From the NCBI GenBank assembly GCA_013329135.1, contig DUKU01000143.1, positions 4,141-11,838 of the forward strand: DNA of 7,698 bases. Direction: 5' to 3'. The DNA comes from Thermoplasmata archaeon (GTDB lineage: Archaea; Thermoplasmatota; Thermoplasmata; UBA10834). Shown in pieces: positions 1 to 5,853 of the stretch (the first letter of the stretch is position 1; every line of letters begins with the position of its first letter). Below the pieces are notes generated by a model. It saw only the letters and a program-made list of their open reading frames with translations. It had not been told where the DNA came from and ran no database searches. The translations under genes and the position numbers were made by a program.

Positions 1-278
1 CGGACATGGCCTATGCCCAGGTCCCCCTTGAGGGACTGGACCTCATCAGGCTTCAGCGCCTGATGGGCGAGCCCCATGCCCTTGATGCACTTGATCCCCT
101 CGTGGTTGTAGACCGCGATGCCAGCTGACTCCTGGCCCCTGTGCTGGAGGACCCTAAGCGCATAGAATATGTCTATCGATACGTTCGCCACTGACGCAGT
201 TGCGAAAACCCCACACTCTTCCCTCGGGTGATCAGGCTCCGTTGACCTCAACCCCCAGTTCAAAGGAAAGCGTTTCAT
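1..278 (-). CDS. purF: Amidophosphoribosyltransferase (PurF), N-terminal part, cut by the window edge
   Basis: PurF catalyses the first committed step of purine synthesis, making phosphoribosylamine from PRPP and glutamine in the cytoplasm. About 92 residues are visible. They match the class II (Ntn) glutamine amidotransferase domain: EECGVFATAS around residues 20-29 with the nucleophile Cys22, then ALRVLQHRGQESAGIAVYN at about 40-58, and GDLGIGHV at the edge. In this family the catalytic Cys must become residue 1, so residues 1-21 would be a cleaved propeptide; that is inference. The ATG at 278-276 is chosen because an in-frame TAA lies just upstream (299-297) and the ATG overlaps the eL37 stop codon in TGATG. 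No Shine-Dalgarno site precedes it, which suggests translation by reinitiation after eL37. The PRPP-binding domain lies outside the window. The identification is firm; the exact start is likely. Confidence 0.93.
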   Translation of the reverse strand, partial: MKRFPLNWGLRSTEPDHPREECGVFATASVANVSIDIFYALRVLQHRGQESAGIAVYNHEGIKCIKGMGLAHQALKPDEVQSLKGDLGIGHV

Positions 279-445
279 CAGTGCTGCTTGGCCCAGTTAT
301 ATGTCCTGATCTTGGCAGTCGCACCGAAGCCGCACGAAGCACAGGTCTTGTGGCGCACATGGTATGCTCTCTTGCCGCATCGTCTGCAGACGATGTGCGT
401 CTTCTTGGAGCTTCTCTTGCCCATCGACGGGGTACCCTTGGTCAT
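278..445 (-). CDS. rpl37e: 50S ribosomal protein eL37 (L37e), zinc-ribbon protein
   Basis: This is a 55-residue, very basic protein of the large ribosomal subunit that binds 23S rRNA. The translation begins MTKGTPSMGKRSSKKTHIVC and ends KIRTYNWAKQH. It has the four zinc ligands of the family as two CxxC pairs, Cys20/Cys23 and Cys35/Cys38, and the typical GKR...H.R tract between them. The length and the TKGTPSMGKR start match archaeal and eukaryotic L37e. The ATG at 445-443 follows a GAGGT Shine-Dalgarno site with an 8-nt spacer. The gene lies 11 nt after the LSm stop and shares one base with the purF start, so the three genes look co-transcribed. A 68-codon reading frame over 297-503 on the same strand is an out-of-frame shadow of this gene. 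Confidence 0.97.
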   Translation of the reverse strand: MTKGTPSMGKRSSKKTHIVCRRCGKRAYHVRHKTCASCGFGATAKIRTYNWAKQH

Positions 446-453
446 TCTGTCCT

Positions 454-458
454 ACCTC
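454..458 (-). promoter_or_regulatory. Shine-Dalgarno site of the eL37 gene, overlapping the LSm stop codon
   Basis: On the minus strand the LSm stop TGA (459-457) runs into GAGGT, complementary to the 16S rRNA tail, with 8 nt before the eL37 ATG. Overlap of a stop codon and the next gene's ribosome binding site is typical of translationally coupled genes. Confidence 0.75.
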
Positions 459-669
459 ACGGGGATATGTATATGACGTTGTCTCCGCGGACGATGATGG
501 CATCCATCTTGCGGGTGACCTTTGTGTCGAGTATCTCCTCAGCGTTCCTCAGTACGAGGTTCATGTGAGGGTCGTATCCGTCGAGGGTTCCGCGGTATCC
601 CCTCTTCCCCTTTAGCTCCACGATAACCTGCTGGTTGATCGCCTTGTTCAGAACTGCCAGGGGTTTCAT
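457..669 (-). CDS. Archaeal Sm-like (LSm/SmAP) RNA-binding protein
   Basis: This 70-residue protein begins MKPLAVLNKAINQQVIVELK. Archaeal SmAPs form heptameric rings that bind U-rich RNA and act in RNA processing or turnover. Sm1 spans about residues 14-46, with the conserved Asp-x-His-Met-Asn-Leu-Val-Leu strand (DPHMNLVL, 33-40). Sm2 covers about 57-68 and includes RGDN at 61-64. Asn37 and the Arg61-Gly62-Asp63 loop are the expected uridine-binding positions. A TTG lies directly upstream at 672-670. I prefer the ATG at 669-667 because a strong AGGTGAT Shine-Dalgarno site is 8 nt upstream. It is the first gene of the LSm - eL37 - purF unit. LSm next to L37e is a gene pair known from many archaeal genomes and ties RNA handling to ribosome production. 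Confidence 0.95.
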   Translation of the reverse strand: MKPLAVLNKAINQQVIVELKGKRGYRGTLDGYDPHMNLVLRNAEEILDTKVTRKMDAIIVRGDNVIYISP

Positions 670-677
670 CAAATTAA

Positions 678-684
678 ATCACCT
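678..684 (-). promoter_or_regulatory. Shine-Dalgarno site of the LSm gene
   Basis: AGGTGAT on the minus strand is a seven-base match to the complement of the 16S rRNA 3' end. It ends 8 nt before the ATG at 669. It decides the start: the ATG rather than the adjacent TTG at 672. Confidence 0.75.
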
Positions 685-688
685 GATT

Positions 689-701
689 CCCGATAATCGG
701 G
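689..701. promoter_or_regulatory. 13-bp palindrome CCCGATAATCGGG, possible operator of the LSm promoter
   Basis: This is a perfect inverted repeat with 6-bp arms around one central base. It lies between the putative TATA box (707-716) and the Shine-Dalgarno site, which puts it roughly at -16 to -4 relative to the inferred transcription start. In archaea this is a common position for repressors that block RNA polymerase recruitment. A one-base loop could not form a stable RNA hairpin, so a DNA-binding dimer is the better reading. No regulator is known from the sequence. Confidence 0.4.
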
Positions 702-706
702 TACTG

Positions 707-720
707 TACTTAAAGCTTTG
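707..720 (-). promoter_or_regulatory. Archaeal BRE/TATA promoter of the LSm - eL37 - purF unit
   Basis: The minus strand reads CAAAGCTTTAAGTA, a purine-rich BRE-like stretch followed by a TATA-like CTTTAAGTA. Placing the start of transcription about 25 nt downstream gives a 5' leader of some 15-20 nt, just enough to hold the AGGTGAT ribosome binding site. The motif sits in the 91-nt gap behind the surface-protein gene, which supports a separate promoter for the housekeeping genes. Confidence 0.6.
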
Positions 721-760
721 CGGGTCCACTATACACGTCCGAGGACCTGCTGGCACACCG

Positions 761-3700
761 TCACGGCGCTTTCGGTTTGGCCCTCGGGGGCCCCGGCGGC
801 CTCCTCCTAGCCTGCATCTTCCGCTGCTCCTCCTCCCTCGCGGCCTCCTCTGCCCTCCTCTTCCTGAGGATCAGGAACACGACGAGGACCACGACGGCCG
901 CGGCTGCGCCGACTATGATCAGTATGATCCACAGGCTGAGCCAAGACGGGTCCTCCTCGACCAACACGCTGACGGCCTGAGATGCCGTGACGCTGGGGTC
1001 GGTCATGGAGCTGAGGTCGATGTACAGCTCGCGCAGGCCGCTCTCAGCGTCGTCAGGGACCGGTATCGTCAGCATGATCGTGGCAGACTCCCCGGGCTCC
1101 AGCGCGAAGAGGACGGCGTTCCCCGCCTCCAGAACCACCACCTCGCCTCCAACTGTCGCCGTCGTCGTGTTGAGGTCGTCCACGTACGCGTACAGATCGA
1201 CGACATCTGCCGAATTGCCGATGTTCCAGACCGTCAGGTTCACATATGCAGTCTCTCCCCGGCGGAGGCTCACTTGTGAGTAGTCGGCTGATACTGAGAT
1301 GTCGTAGAACGGCAACACGGACACGCCCATCTCCAGAGTTTCGGTCGCGCTGCTGTCCGATTCCGACACGATAGTCACATTGAACGCGTACGCGCCTGCG
1401 AGCACGTCTGCGCCTGGTGTGAGGGACAGGTAGACGTGCTGCTCGCCACCTGCCTCGAGGAACACATAGGTGGTGTTCAGAACGGCCCAGAGCCCGTCGA
1501 TGCCCGACAGACTCAGTCTGAACACGTCATCGGAGTTGCCTAGGTTCGTCACATCGAGGGTGTACCTTACCTCCCTCTCGTCCGGCACCGACATGTTGAG
1601 GAACGCCTGGTCCGTCAGCCCGGCATCGACCTCCCAGTGATGCCCCACAATCATGAGGACTTTCCCCTCGCCGATGTTCCATGTAAGGTTCATAGATGAC
1701 AGGGTCAGCGTCAGTGTGTTGAGCGTGCCCGGGGGATCGTACCTAGCAGGCGTCACGAGCACGGACACCTCGGCCTCCTCACCGGGTGCGAGTTCCAACT
1801 CGTCGTGGGAAGCGACGAGGTCCCATCCGAGGAGGTCTGAGGCGGAAACCGCGAAGGTCTCGTTGGAGTTGGCCGAGTTCGAGACCGTGAACGTGTACAC
1901 CTCAGGGATTGTCGGCTCGACGTCCCCTCCATCGGGCGATACGACCATGAGTTCGCCGAACCTGACGACATCCACCATGAGGGTGACGCTGTCGTTGACT
2001 GAGCTTCTCTCCACACATGTGGCGAGCACGGAGAACGCACGCGCTCCAGGCGTCTCGTCCTCGGGGACCGTGACCTCAACAGTAGCCACGGTCGACGAGC
2101 CTGCGGGGACAGTGTAGATGCCCTCAGGCGAGCCACCCAGGTCAATGATCCAACCGCTCTCTGGCTCGGAGTTCGACAGGCAGAATGAGAACGCCGTGTT
2201 GCCTTCATTGGTGATCGTGAGGTTGAAGATGGCGGTCTCGCCGGGCTCGGCAGACTGGCTACCGACATCGGATGTCAGAGTGACTCCGGGTGTCCGGACG
2301 AGCATCGGGACCGACTGCTGGTTGTTGGTCTCGAATGTCTCCCTTATGGCCTGGTCGGGGTCGACTGCCACAGTCACCACAGTCTCGCCTTCGGCCGCCA
2401 TGTGCGAGAAGCCGACGATGGATGAGTGCCCGGCTGCCAGGTAGGCCACCGTGGCGTTTTCGACCGCCACCGAGTCGATCATGAGGCAGACGGCCAGGTC
2501 GGTGAGAGAGTCCCCTTCGAGGTTCCATACGGTCACATTGACCCAGACGGTGGTCCCGACCATTGGCTGGGTGGATGACAAGGAGACCCCCCCCGCGAGC
2601 ACCGCCGGATCCGGTCTGTGAGTCCTCGAGAAGAATGCCTCCATGTTCGGGTAATCACCCACATAGAGCACGAGGGTGTTGTTGTCGTTCGCACACATCA
2701 CTATAGGGATGGTGGCATTCCCGACCGTATCGGAAGTCAGCCCCTGGTCGTAGACCTCGATCTCGCCGTTGTAGTTCATCGCGGAGTAGTGGATTGCCCA
2801 TCGGTCGGATGTCTGGTCCTGCCACACGACATCGACGGCGTTGGAGTCGCTCAGGGCTATCCTGGGATATCTGGATTCGGTGTCGTCCTTGGGTGAGATG
2901 TTCCTGTCGTCCACTAGCGTGTTCCCGTCTGGGTCGAGGAGCGTGTAGAATATGTCGAAGCTCGCGTAGCGGTCGTCATCGAATACCACGTGCGCGTTCC
3001 CGTCGGTGTCTATCGCTATGTCGGGCCTTGACAGAGGCGACGCGAAGGTGATCCTCGTCTCGGATGTCAGCGGGGTGCCGTCCATCATGACCTTCCTGTA
3101 GAACACGCCGTGGTTGATCACCAGGCCGTTGCTGGAGTCCCTGAAATCGTACCAGACGATGTGGTTCATCCCGTCAGCGTCTGTGTCGAGTCTCGGGTGT
3201 TCCGACCGTCCGACGTCCCCGGTCACGCGCGTGTCAGGTGTGAGGGACGTCCCAGCCTCCCTCAGGCGCTTGTAGTAGATCTCCAGATTGCCGTCTCCAG
3301 CCTCGTGTCTCGCGTCGGTCCAAACCAAGGCTAGGTTGCCGTCCTGGCAAACGGCGATGTCCGGTTCAGTCGAGTTCGCAGGGTCGCTGTCCGATACCTG
3401 GAGTCCATTCTCCTGGAACGTGATGTTGCCCTCGTAGTACCACAGCTTCGCGAACAATAGCTCAGACGAGCCGTTGTCCACATCCTCCCACACGATGTAT
3501 ATGTGCCCGTCCGAGTCAGCTGCCACCGATGGATTCCGGGATGCGGTAGTGTCGTTGGATATCTTTGCGTCGTTGGTGAGTTTGTTGCCTTCGTCGTCCA
3601 GCTTCATGTAGTAGATGTCCCCGGCCCCGGACCTATGGTCTTCCCACACGACGTGTATATTGCCGTCGTCATCCACGCTGGAGGATATGTTGGTCGATAT

Positions 3701-3862
3701 GGCTTGGTCGAAAGTGAGTCTGATGCTGTCCCCGAAATCGTCTATGGGAAATGCGTGAGCGGACGGCGCCGGCGGTCCTTGGAGCAGGACCATGAGCGTC
3801 ATCGGGAGGAGCAGAACAACGAGCATCGTGCTCGTGAGCGCCGTCCTACTCACGGTGGCCAT
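761..3862 (-). CDS. Giant membrane-anchored surface protein: beta-propeller, CARDB and Ig-like domains
   Basis: This 1033-residue protein has the layout of an exported cell-surface protein of unknown function. Residues 1-37 look like a signal peptide (hydrophobic core, cleavage after SAHA). Residues about 55-416 hold seven repeats of 52-57 residues. Each has Asp/Asn/Gly-rich turns followed by a V-W-x-D strand: W73, W125, W181, W237, F294, W347 and a degenerate seventh at Y400. This fits a seven-bladed propeller. A CARDB domain covers about 421-523, ending in the typical ETNNQQS. Four Ig-like NEW3/CARDB-type domains follow at about 528-632, 637-735, 742-849 and 852-968. Residues 974-999 form a membrane helix, then a basic, proline-rich cytoplasmic tail of 34 residues. 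Many N-x-S/T sequons suggest N-glycosylation. The ATG at 3862 lies about 27 nt from the TATA-like box, so the mRNA may be leaderless. A role in adhesion, ligand binding or envelope structure is inference. Enzymatic activity cannot be claimed: no catalytic set is evident. Confidence 0.9.
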   Translation of the reverse strand: MATVSRTALTSTMLVVLLLPMTLMVLLQGPPAPSAHAFPIDDFGDSIRLTFDQAISTNISSSVDDDGNIHVVWEDHRSGAGDIYYMKLDDEGNKLTNDAKISNDTTASRNPSVAADSDGHIYIVWEDVDNGSSELLFAKLWYYEGNITFQENGLQVSDSDPANSTEPDIAVCQDGNLALVWTDARHEAGDGNLEIYYKRLREAGTSLTPDTRVTGDVGRSEHPRLDTDADGMNHIVWYDFRDSSNGLVINHGVFYRKVMMDGTPLTSETRITFASPLSRPDIAIDTDGNAHVVFDDDRYASFDIFYTLLDPDGNTLVDDRNISPKDDTESRYPRIALSDSNAVDVVWQDQTSDRWAIHYSAMNYNGEIEVYDQGLTSDTVGNATIPIVMCANDNNTLVLYVGDYPNMEAFFSRTHRPDPAVLAGGVSLSSTQPMVGTTVWVNVTVWNLEGDSLTDLAVCLMIDSVAVENATVAYLAAGHSSIVGFSHMAAEGETVVTVAVDPDQAIRETFETNNQQSVPMLVRTPGVTLTSDVGSQSAEPGETAIFNLTITNEGNTAFSFCLSNSEPESGWIIDLGGSPEGIYTVPAGSSTVATVEVTVPEDETPGARAFSVLATCVERSSVNDSVTLMVDVVRFGELMVVSPDGGDVEPTIPEVYTFTVSNSANSNETFAVSASDLLGWDLVASHDELELAPGEEAEVSVLVTPARYDPPGTLNTLTLTLSSMNLTWNIGEGKVLMIVGHHWEVDAGLTDQAFLNMSVPDEREVRYTLDVTNLGNSDDVFRLSLSGIDGLWAVLNTTYVFLEAGGEQHVYLSLTPGADVLAGAYAFNVTIVSESDSSATETLEMGVSVLPFYDISVSADYSQVSLRRGETAYVNLTVWNIGNSADVVDLYAYVDDLNTTTATVGGEVVVLEAGNAVLFALEPGESATIMLTIPVPDDAESGLRELYIDLSSMTDPSVTASQAVSVLVEEDPSWLSLWIILIIVGAAAAVVVLVVFLILRKRRAEEAAREEEQRKMQARRRPPGPPRAKPKAP

Positions 3863-3884
3863 ATGTCAAAATCAGGTCTATCCA

Positions 3885-3896
3885 CTCATAAGGTTT
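3885..3896 (-). promoter_or_regulatory. TATA-like promoter of the surface-protein gene, probably leaderless
   Basis: AAACCTTATGAG on the minus strand lies about 27 nt before the ATG at 3862. That is the usual TATA-to-start distance in archaea, so transcription should begin at or within a few bases of the ATG. No Shine-Dalgarno site is present, which agrees with a leaderless transcript. The TATA half overlaps the element shared with the ATPase promoter. Confidence 0.5.
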
Positions 3897-3924
3897 GGTG
3901 CTCAATTCTCGCGCCTGACTATCA
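3889..3924 (-). promoter_or_regulatory. Shared upstream element, copy A (surface-protein promoter)
   Basis: Copy A aligns without gaps to 7630-7665 upstream of the ATPase gene, with 31 of 36 positions identical. On the plus strand the shared blocks are TAAGG, TTGG, CAATTCTC and GCCTGACTATCA. The right-hand 12-bp block and CAATTCTC are perfect. The left end covers the TATA region; the rest lies where an archaeal activator or an extended BRE would act. A second short match follows at 3935-3947. Control by a common factor is inference. Confidence 0.65.
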
Positions 3925-4052
3925 TGTGCGTCAAGTGCAGCGAAACGACACCAGTTGTCCGGACACGGGGTGGGGAAGAGAATCTCGACCGATTCTCAGT
4001 GCGGAGATTCCTTGCCAAACGCTTATGAAAAGCGCTAAGGATAGTCGGATCA
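3925..4052. other. Non-coding gap between the platform and surface-protein genes, proximal half
   Basis: I see no convincing gene here. The stretch contains a 7-bp perfect inverted repeat, GAATCTC at 3980-3986 and GAGATTC at 4004-4010, with a 17-nt spacer that itself includes GATTCTC. It also holds a second short similarity to the ATPase upstream region (3935-3947), and a small hairpin at 4020-4034. GATAGTC at 4040-4046 is an inverted copy of the GACTATC core found in the shared promoter element, but seven bases can match by chance. Confidence 0.5.
4020..4034 (-). terminator. Possible weak terminator hairpin after the secretion operon
   Basis: On the minus strand CGCTT-TTCAT-AAGCG forms a 5-bp stem with a 5-nt loop, followed by only three T residues. 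It lies about 150 nt after the platform stop codon and before the next promoter, a suitable place to end the ATPase-platform transcript. The stem and T-run are short, so this is tentative. Confidence 0.25.
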
Positions 4053-4172
4053 AGCGTCCGTCAGAACCTGTCCAGAGGCTGGCCCATGCGCGTTCTCTCA
4101 GAGGACGACTGCGAAAGGCAAGATTCGGTGGCCAAACCTCTTCAGGCCAGCCATGGACCGCAGACGGACGCT
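4053..4172 (-). repeat. Extended imperfect inverted repeat; possible structured 3' UTR or small RNA
   Basis: Four inverted pairs are nested in register. The outer arm AGCGTCCGTC (4053-4062) pairs with GACGGACGCT (4163-4172) over 10 bp. GTCCA (4070-4074) pairs with TGGAC (4154-4158). GGCTGGCC (4077-4084) pairs with GGCCAGCC (4145-4152) over 8 bp. AGAGG (4100-4104) pairs with CCTCT (4137-4141). Together they give 28 paired positions and an inner loop of about 32 nt. The structure begins 12 nt after the stop codon of the platform gene, so it would sit in that gene's 3' UTR. No transposase or target-site duplication was seen. Confidence 0.45.
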
Positions 4173-4184
4173 CACCTTTCTCCC

Positions 4185-5846
4185 TCAGGAGAGGTTCAGG
4201 ACCTTGTCGAGCATCAACTGTGTGACGATGGCCGTCACAGTGCTGATCCATGTTATGATTGCGAAGTTGATGTAGAAACTGTGCTTGTGGCTCCCGCCGG
4301 CGAAGGAGACGAGGTTCGCGGATATGAGCGAGTGCACGAGCATGATGAGCAGGAAGACCGCCTCAGCCAGGCCCAGGTCGAATGGCTTCAGCGCGATGGG
4401 CAGGTTGATCGTCGTCTGGGAGAGCGCGAACTGCTCGTTCATGATGTTCAGGAGTTGCATCAGGCTCAGCGCGGAGAACAAGGTGAACGTTATGCCGACG
4501 GACATCCCATACAATGTGCCCAGCATGTTGTCGGATGACTGGTACCTCTTGCGCCTGACACCCATCAGCTTCACGAAGTTGTCGCTGATGATGTCGATGA
4601 CCTTGTCCACCTTCCCGCCCACGGACAGGCCGACGACATACATCTCCGTGAACTTGGAGATCAGGTTGCTCCCGCTCTCGGCCGCGAATAGGTTCCAGGC
4701 GCGTATCTGGTCTATCCTGGTGAGCAGGCGCTTGTACAGGATCACTATGCCTTCCGAGAGCTCCCCGAAATCATGCTTGCTCAGCCTGCCGACGCCATCT
4801 GTGACCGCGGAGCCAGCAGATGCCGCGTAGCTGCCCACGGCCCTCATGAACGAGTCGTAGTTCTCGTCCCTGGCCCTGACCCGCTTCTCCTCCCTCCTTA
4901 TCATGAACCCTGGATACAGGAGCGGTGTGACGACAAGCGCGACTATGAGCATCAGGGGCAAGCCCGTCAGGAACCCGAAGGCGGCGAACCCGATGCAGGC
5001 CGCGTATGTCGCCGGAAGAACGGACTTCATCACCTTGTCGATCTCGGTCTGCCCCTTGATGTTGTGCCATATGGGGTCCGATGGAAGCAGCGATTTGACC
5101 AGATACAGCACCATCCCCTCGACGATGACGAACAGCAGCGCGACGCCCGGAAGAATGAGGGTGATGGATATGTCCACGAACACGGGCAGGAGCGCGACGA
5201 ACACGAGGATGAACATCAGGGATATCAGCACGGCGACGAATATCTCGTTCAGCAGGTCGAGGTCCTTGAGCGCCGTCTCGTACTTGTTGATGTAGACGCT
5301 CATGGACACCTCCCGCTCCTTGGTGAGGAACTCCTCGAGGTCCTCGCCCGCATCGGATGAGTGCGCGAGCCTGTCGAGGAAATCTGCCAGCATCGGCGAG
5401 GGAGTCTTGCGGGAGACGGTCCTCGCGGCATCCGAAAGGCCCATGTTCCAGTATTCCATGAGCTTGTAGATCTTCTCGATTTCAAGGCTGAGCGCTTCAT
5501 ATTCCTTGACCTTCGAAAGGATCTCGAGCATCTTCTTCCTTGGCAGCTTCGATGTCGAGAGGACGCTCATCCTGACGAGGAACAGGTGCATGTTCCTCTC
5601 TATCTGGACCTTCTTCCGTTCACCCTGTAGCATCGGGTATATTACTGCCACTACCGAGAAGAGGACGGGGATTGCCAGGAACACATACTTGAACAGTCCA
5701 TCGGCCGCCAGTTCGGGGAACAGGAAGACCAGCAGGGCAGTCGCGCCGATGCCCGCTATCACGAGCGGGAGGGCGTATCTCGTGAAGTACTTCTCAACGG
5801 GCATATCGAGGGACTGGTAGAGACGCTTCATCTTGCTCGCAGCCAT
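4185..5846 (-). CDS. Type IV pilus/archaellum membrane platform protein (ArlJ/TadC family, T2SSF)
   Basis: This 553-residue polytopic protein is the expected inner-membrane platform on which a secretion ATPase works to assemble pilin-like subunits. Hydrophobic segments lie near residues 24-43, 53-71, 203-220, 225-250, 281-312 (probably two), 443-465, 490-513 and 523-545. Two T2SSF-type cytoplasmic helical domains, with charged helices, lie before the third segment (about 80-200) and between about 315 and 440. The length, two-domain layout and the segment ETALKDLDLLNEIFVAVLIS resemble ArlJ (FlaJ). The ATG at 5846 is 7 nt after the ATPase stop, with AGGT of the stop region as a weak ribosome binding site; a second in-frame ATG is at residue 6. 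Adjacency to the ATPase strongly supports the pairing. Whether it serves an archaellum or another pilus is open, because no pilin or ArlH gene is visible. Confidence 0.9.
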   Translation of the reverse strand: MAASKMKRLYQSLDMPVEKYFTRYALPLVIAGIGATALLVFLFPELAADGLFKYVFLAIPVLFSVVAVIYPMLQGERKKVQIERNMHLFLVRMSVLSTSKLPRKKMLEILSKVKEYEALSLEIEKIYKLMEYWNMGLSDAARTVSRKTPSPMLADFLDRLAHSSDAGEDLEEFLTKEREVSMSVYINKYETALKDLDLLNEIFVAVLISLMFILVFVALLPVFVDISITLILPGVALLFVIVEGMVLYLVKSLLPSDPIWHNIKGQTEIDKVMKSVLPATYAACIGFAAFGFLTGLPLMLIVALVVTPLLYPGFMIRREEKRVRARDENYDSFMRAVGSYAASAGSAVTDGVGRLSKHDFGELSEGIVILYKRLLTRIDQIRAWNLFAAESGSNLISKFTEMYVVGLSVGGKVDKVIDIISDNFVKLMGVRRKRYQSSDNMLGTLYGMSVGITFTLFSALSLMQLLNIMNEQFALSQTTINLPIALKPFDLGLAEAVFLLIMLVHSLISANLVSFAGGSHKHSFYINFAIITWISTVTAIVTQLMLDKVLNLS

Positions 5847-5853
5847 GGAGGAC

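Noticed and set aside
635..1279. Plus-strand reading frame of 214 codons
   Set aside because: It is antisense to the membrane helix and tail of the surface protein, with Arg/His/Pro-rich shadow composition.
4179..4192. TCTCC-TGAG-GGAGA hairpin over the stop codon of the platform gene, considered as a terminator
   Set aside because: Only 5 bp, overlapping the stop codon and without a T-run on the transcribed strand.
3503..4225. Plus-strand reading frame of 240 codons
   Set aside because: Mostly antisense to the surface-protein gene and its promoter; the composition is that of a GC-rich shadow frame and no family is recognised.
3931..4251. Minus-strand reading frame of 106 codons across the gap after the platform gene
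   Set aside because: It starts inside the platform gene in another frame, has no recognisable domain or ribosome binding site, and runs through the nested inverted repeat.
4773..5360. Plus-strand reading frame of 195 codons, rich in His, Glu and Gln
   Set aside because: Antisense to the well-supported platform gene; the residue bias follows from the complementary codons.
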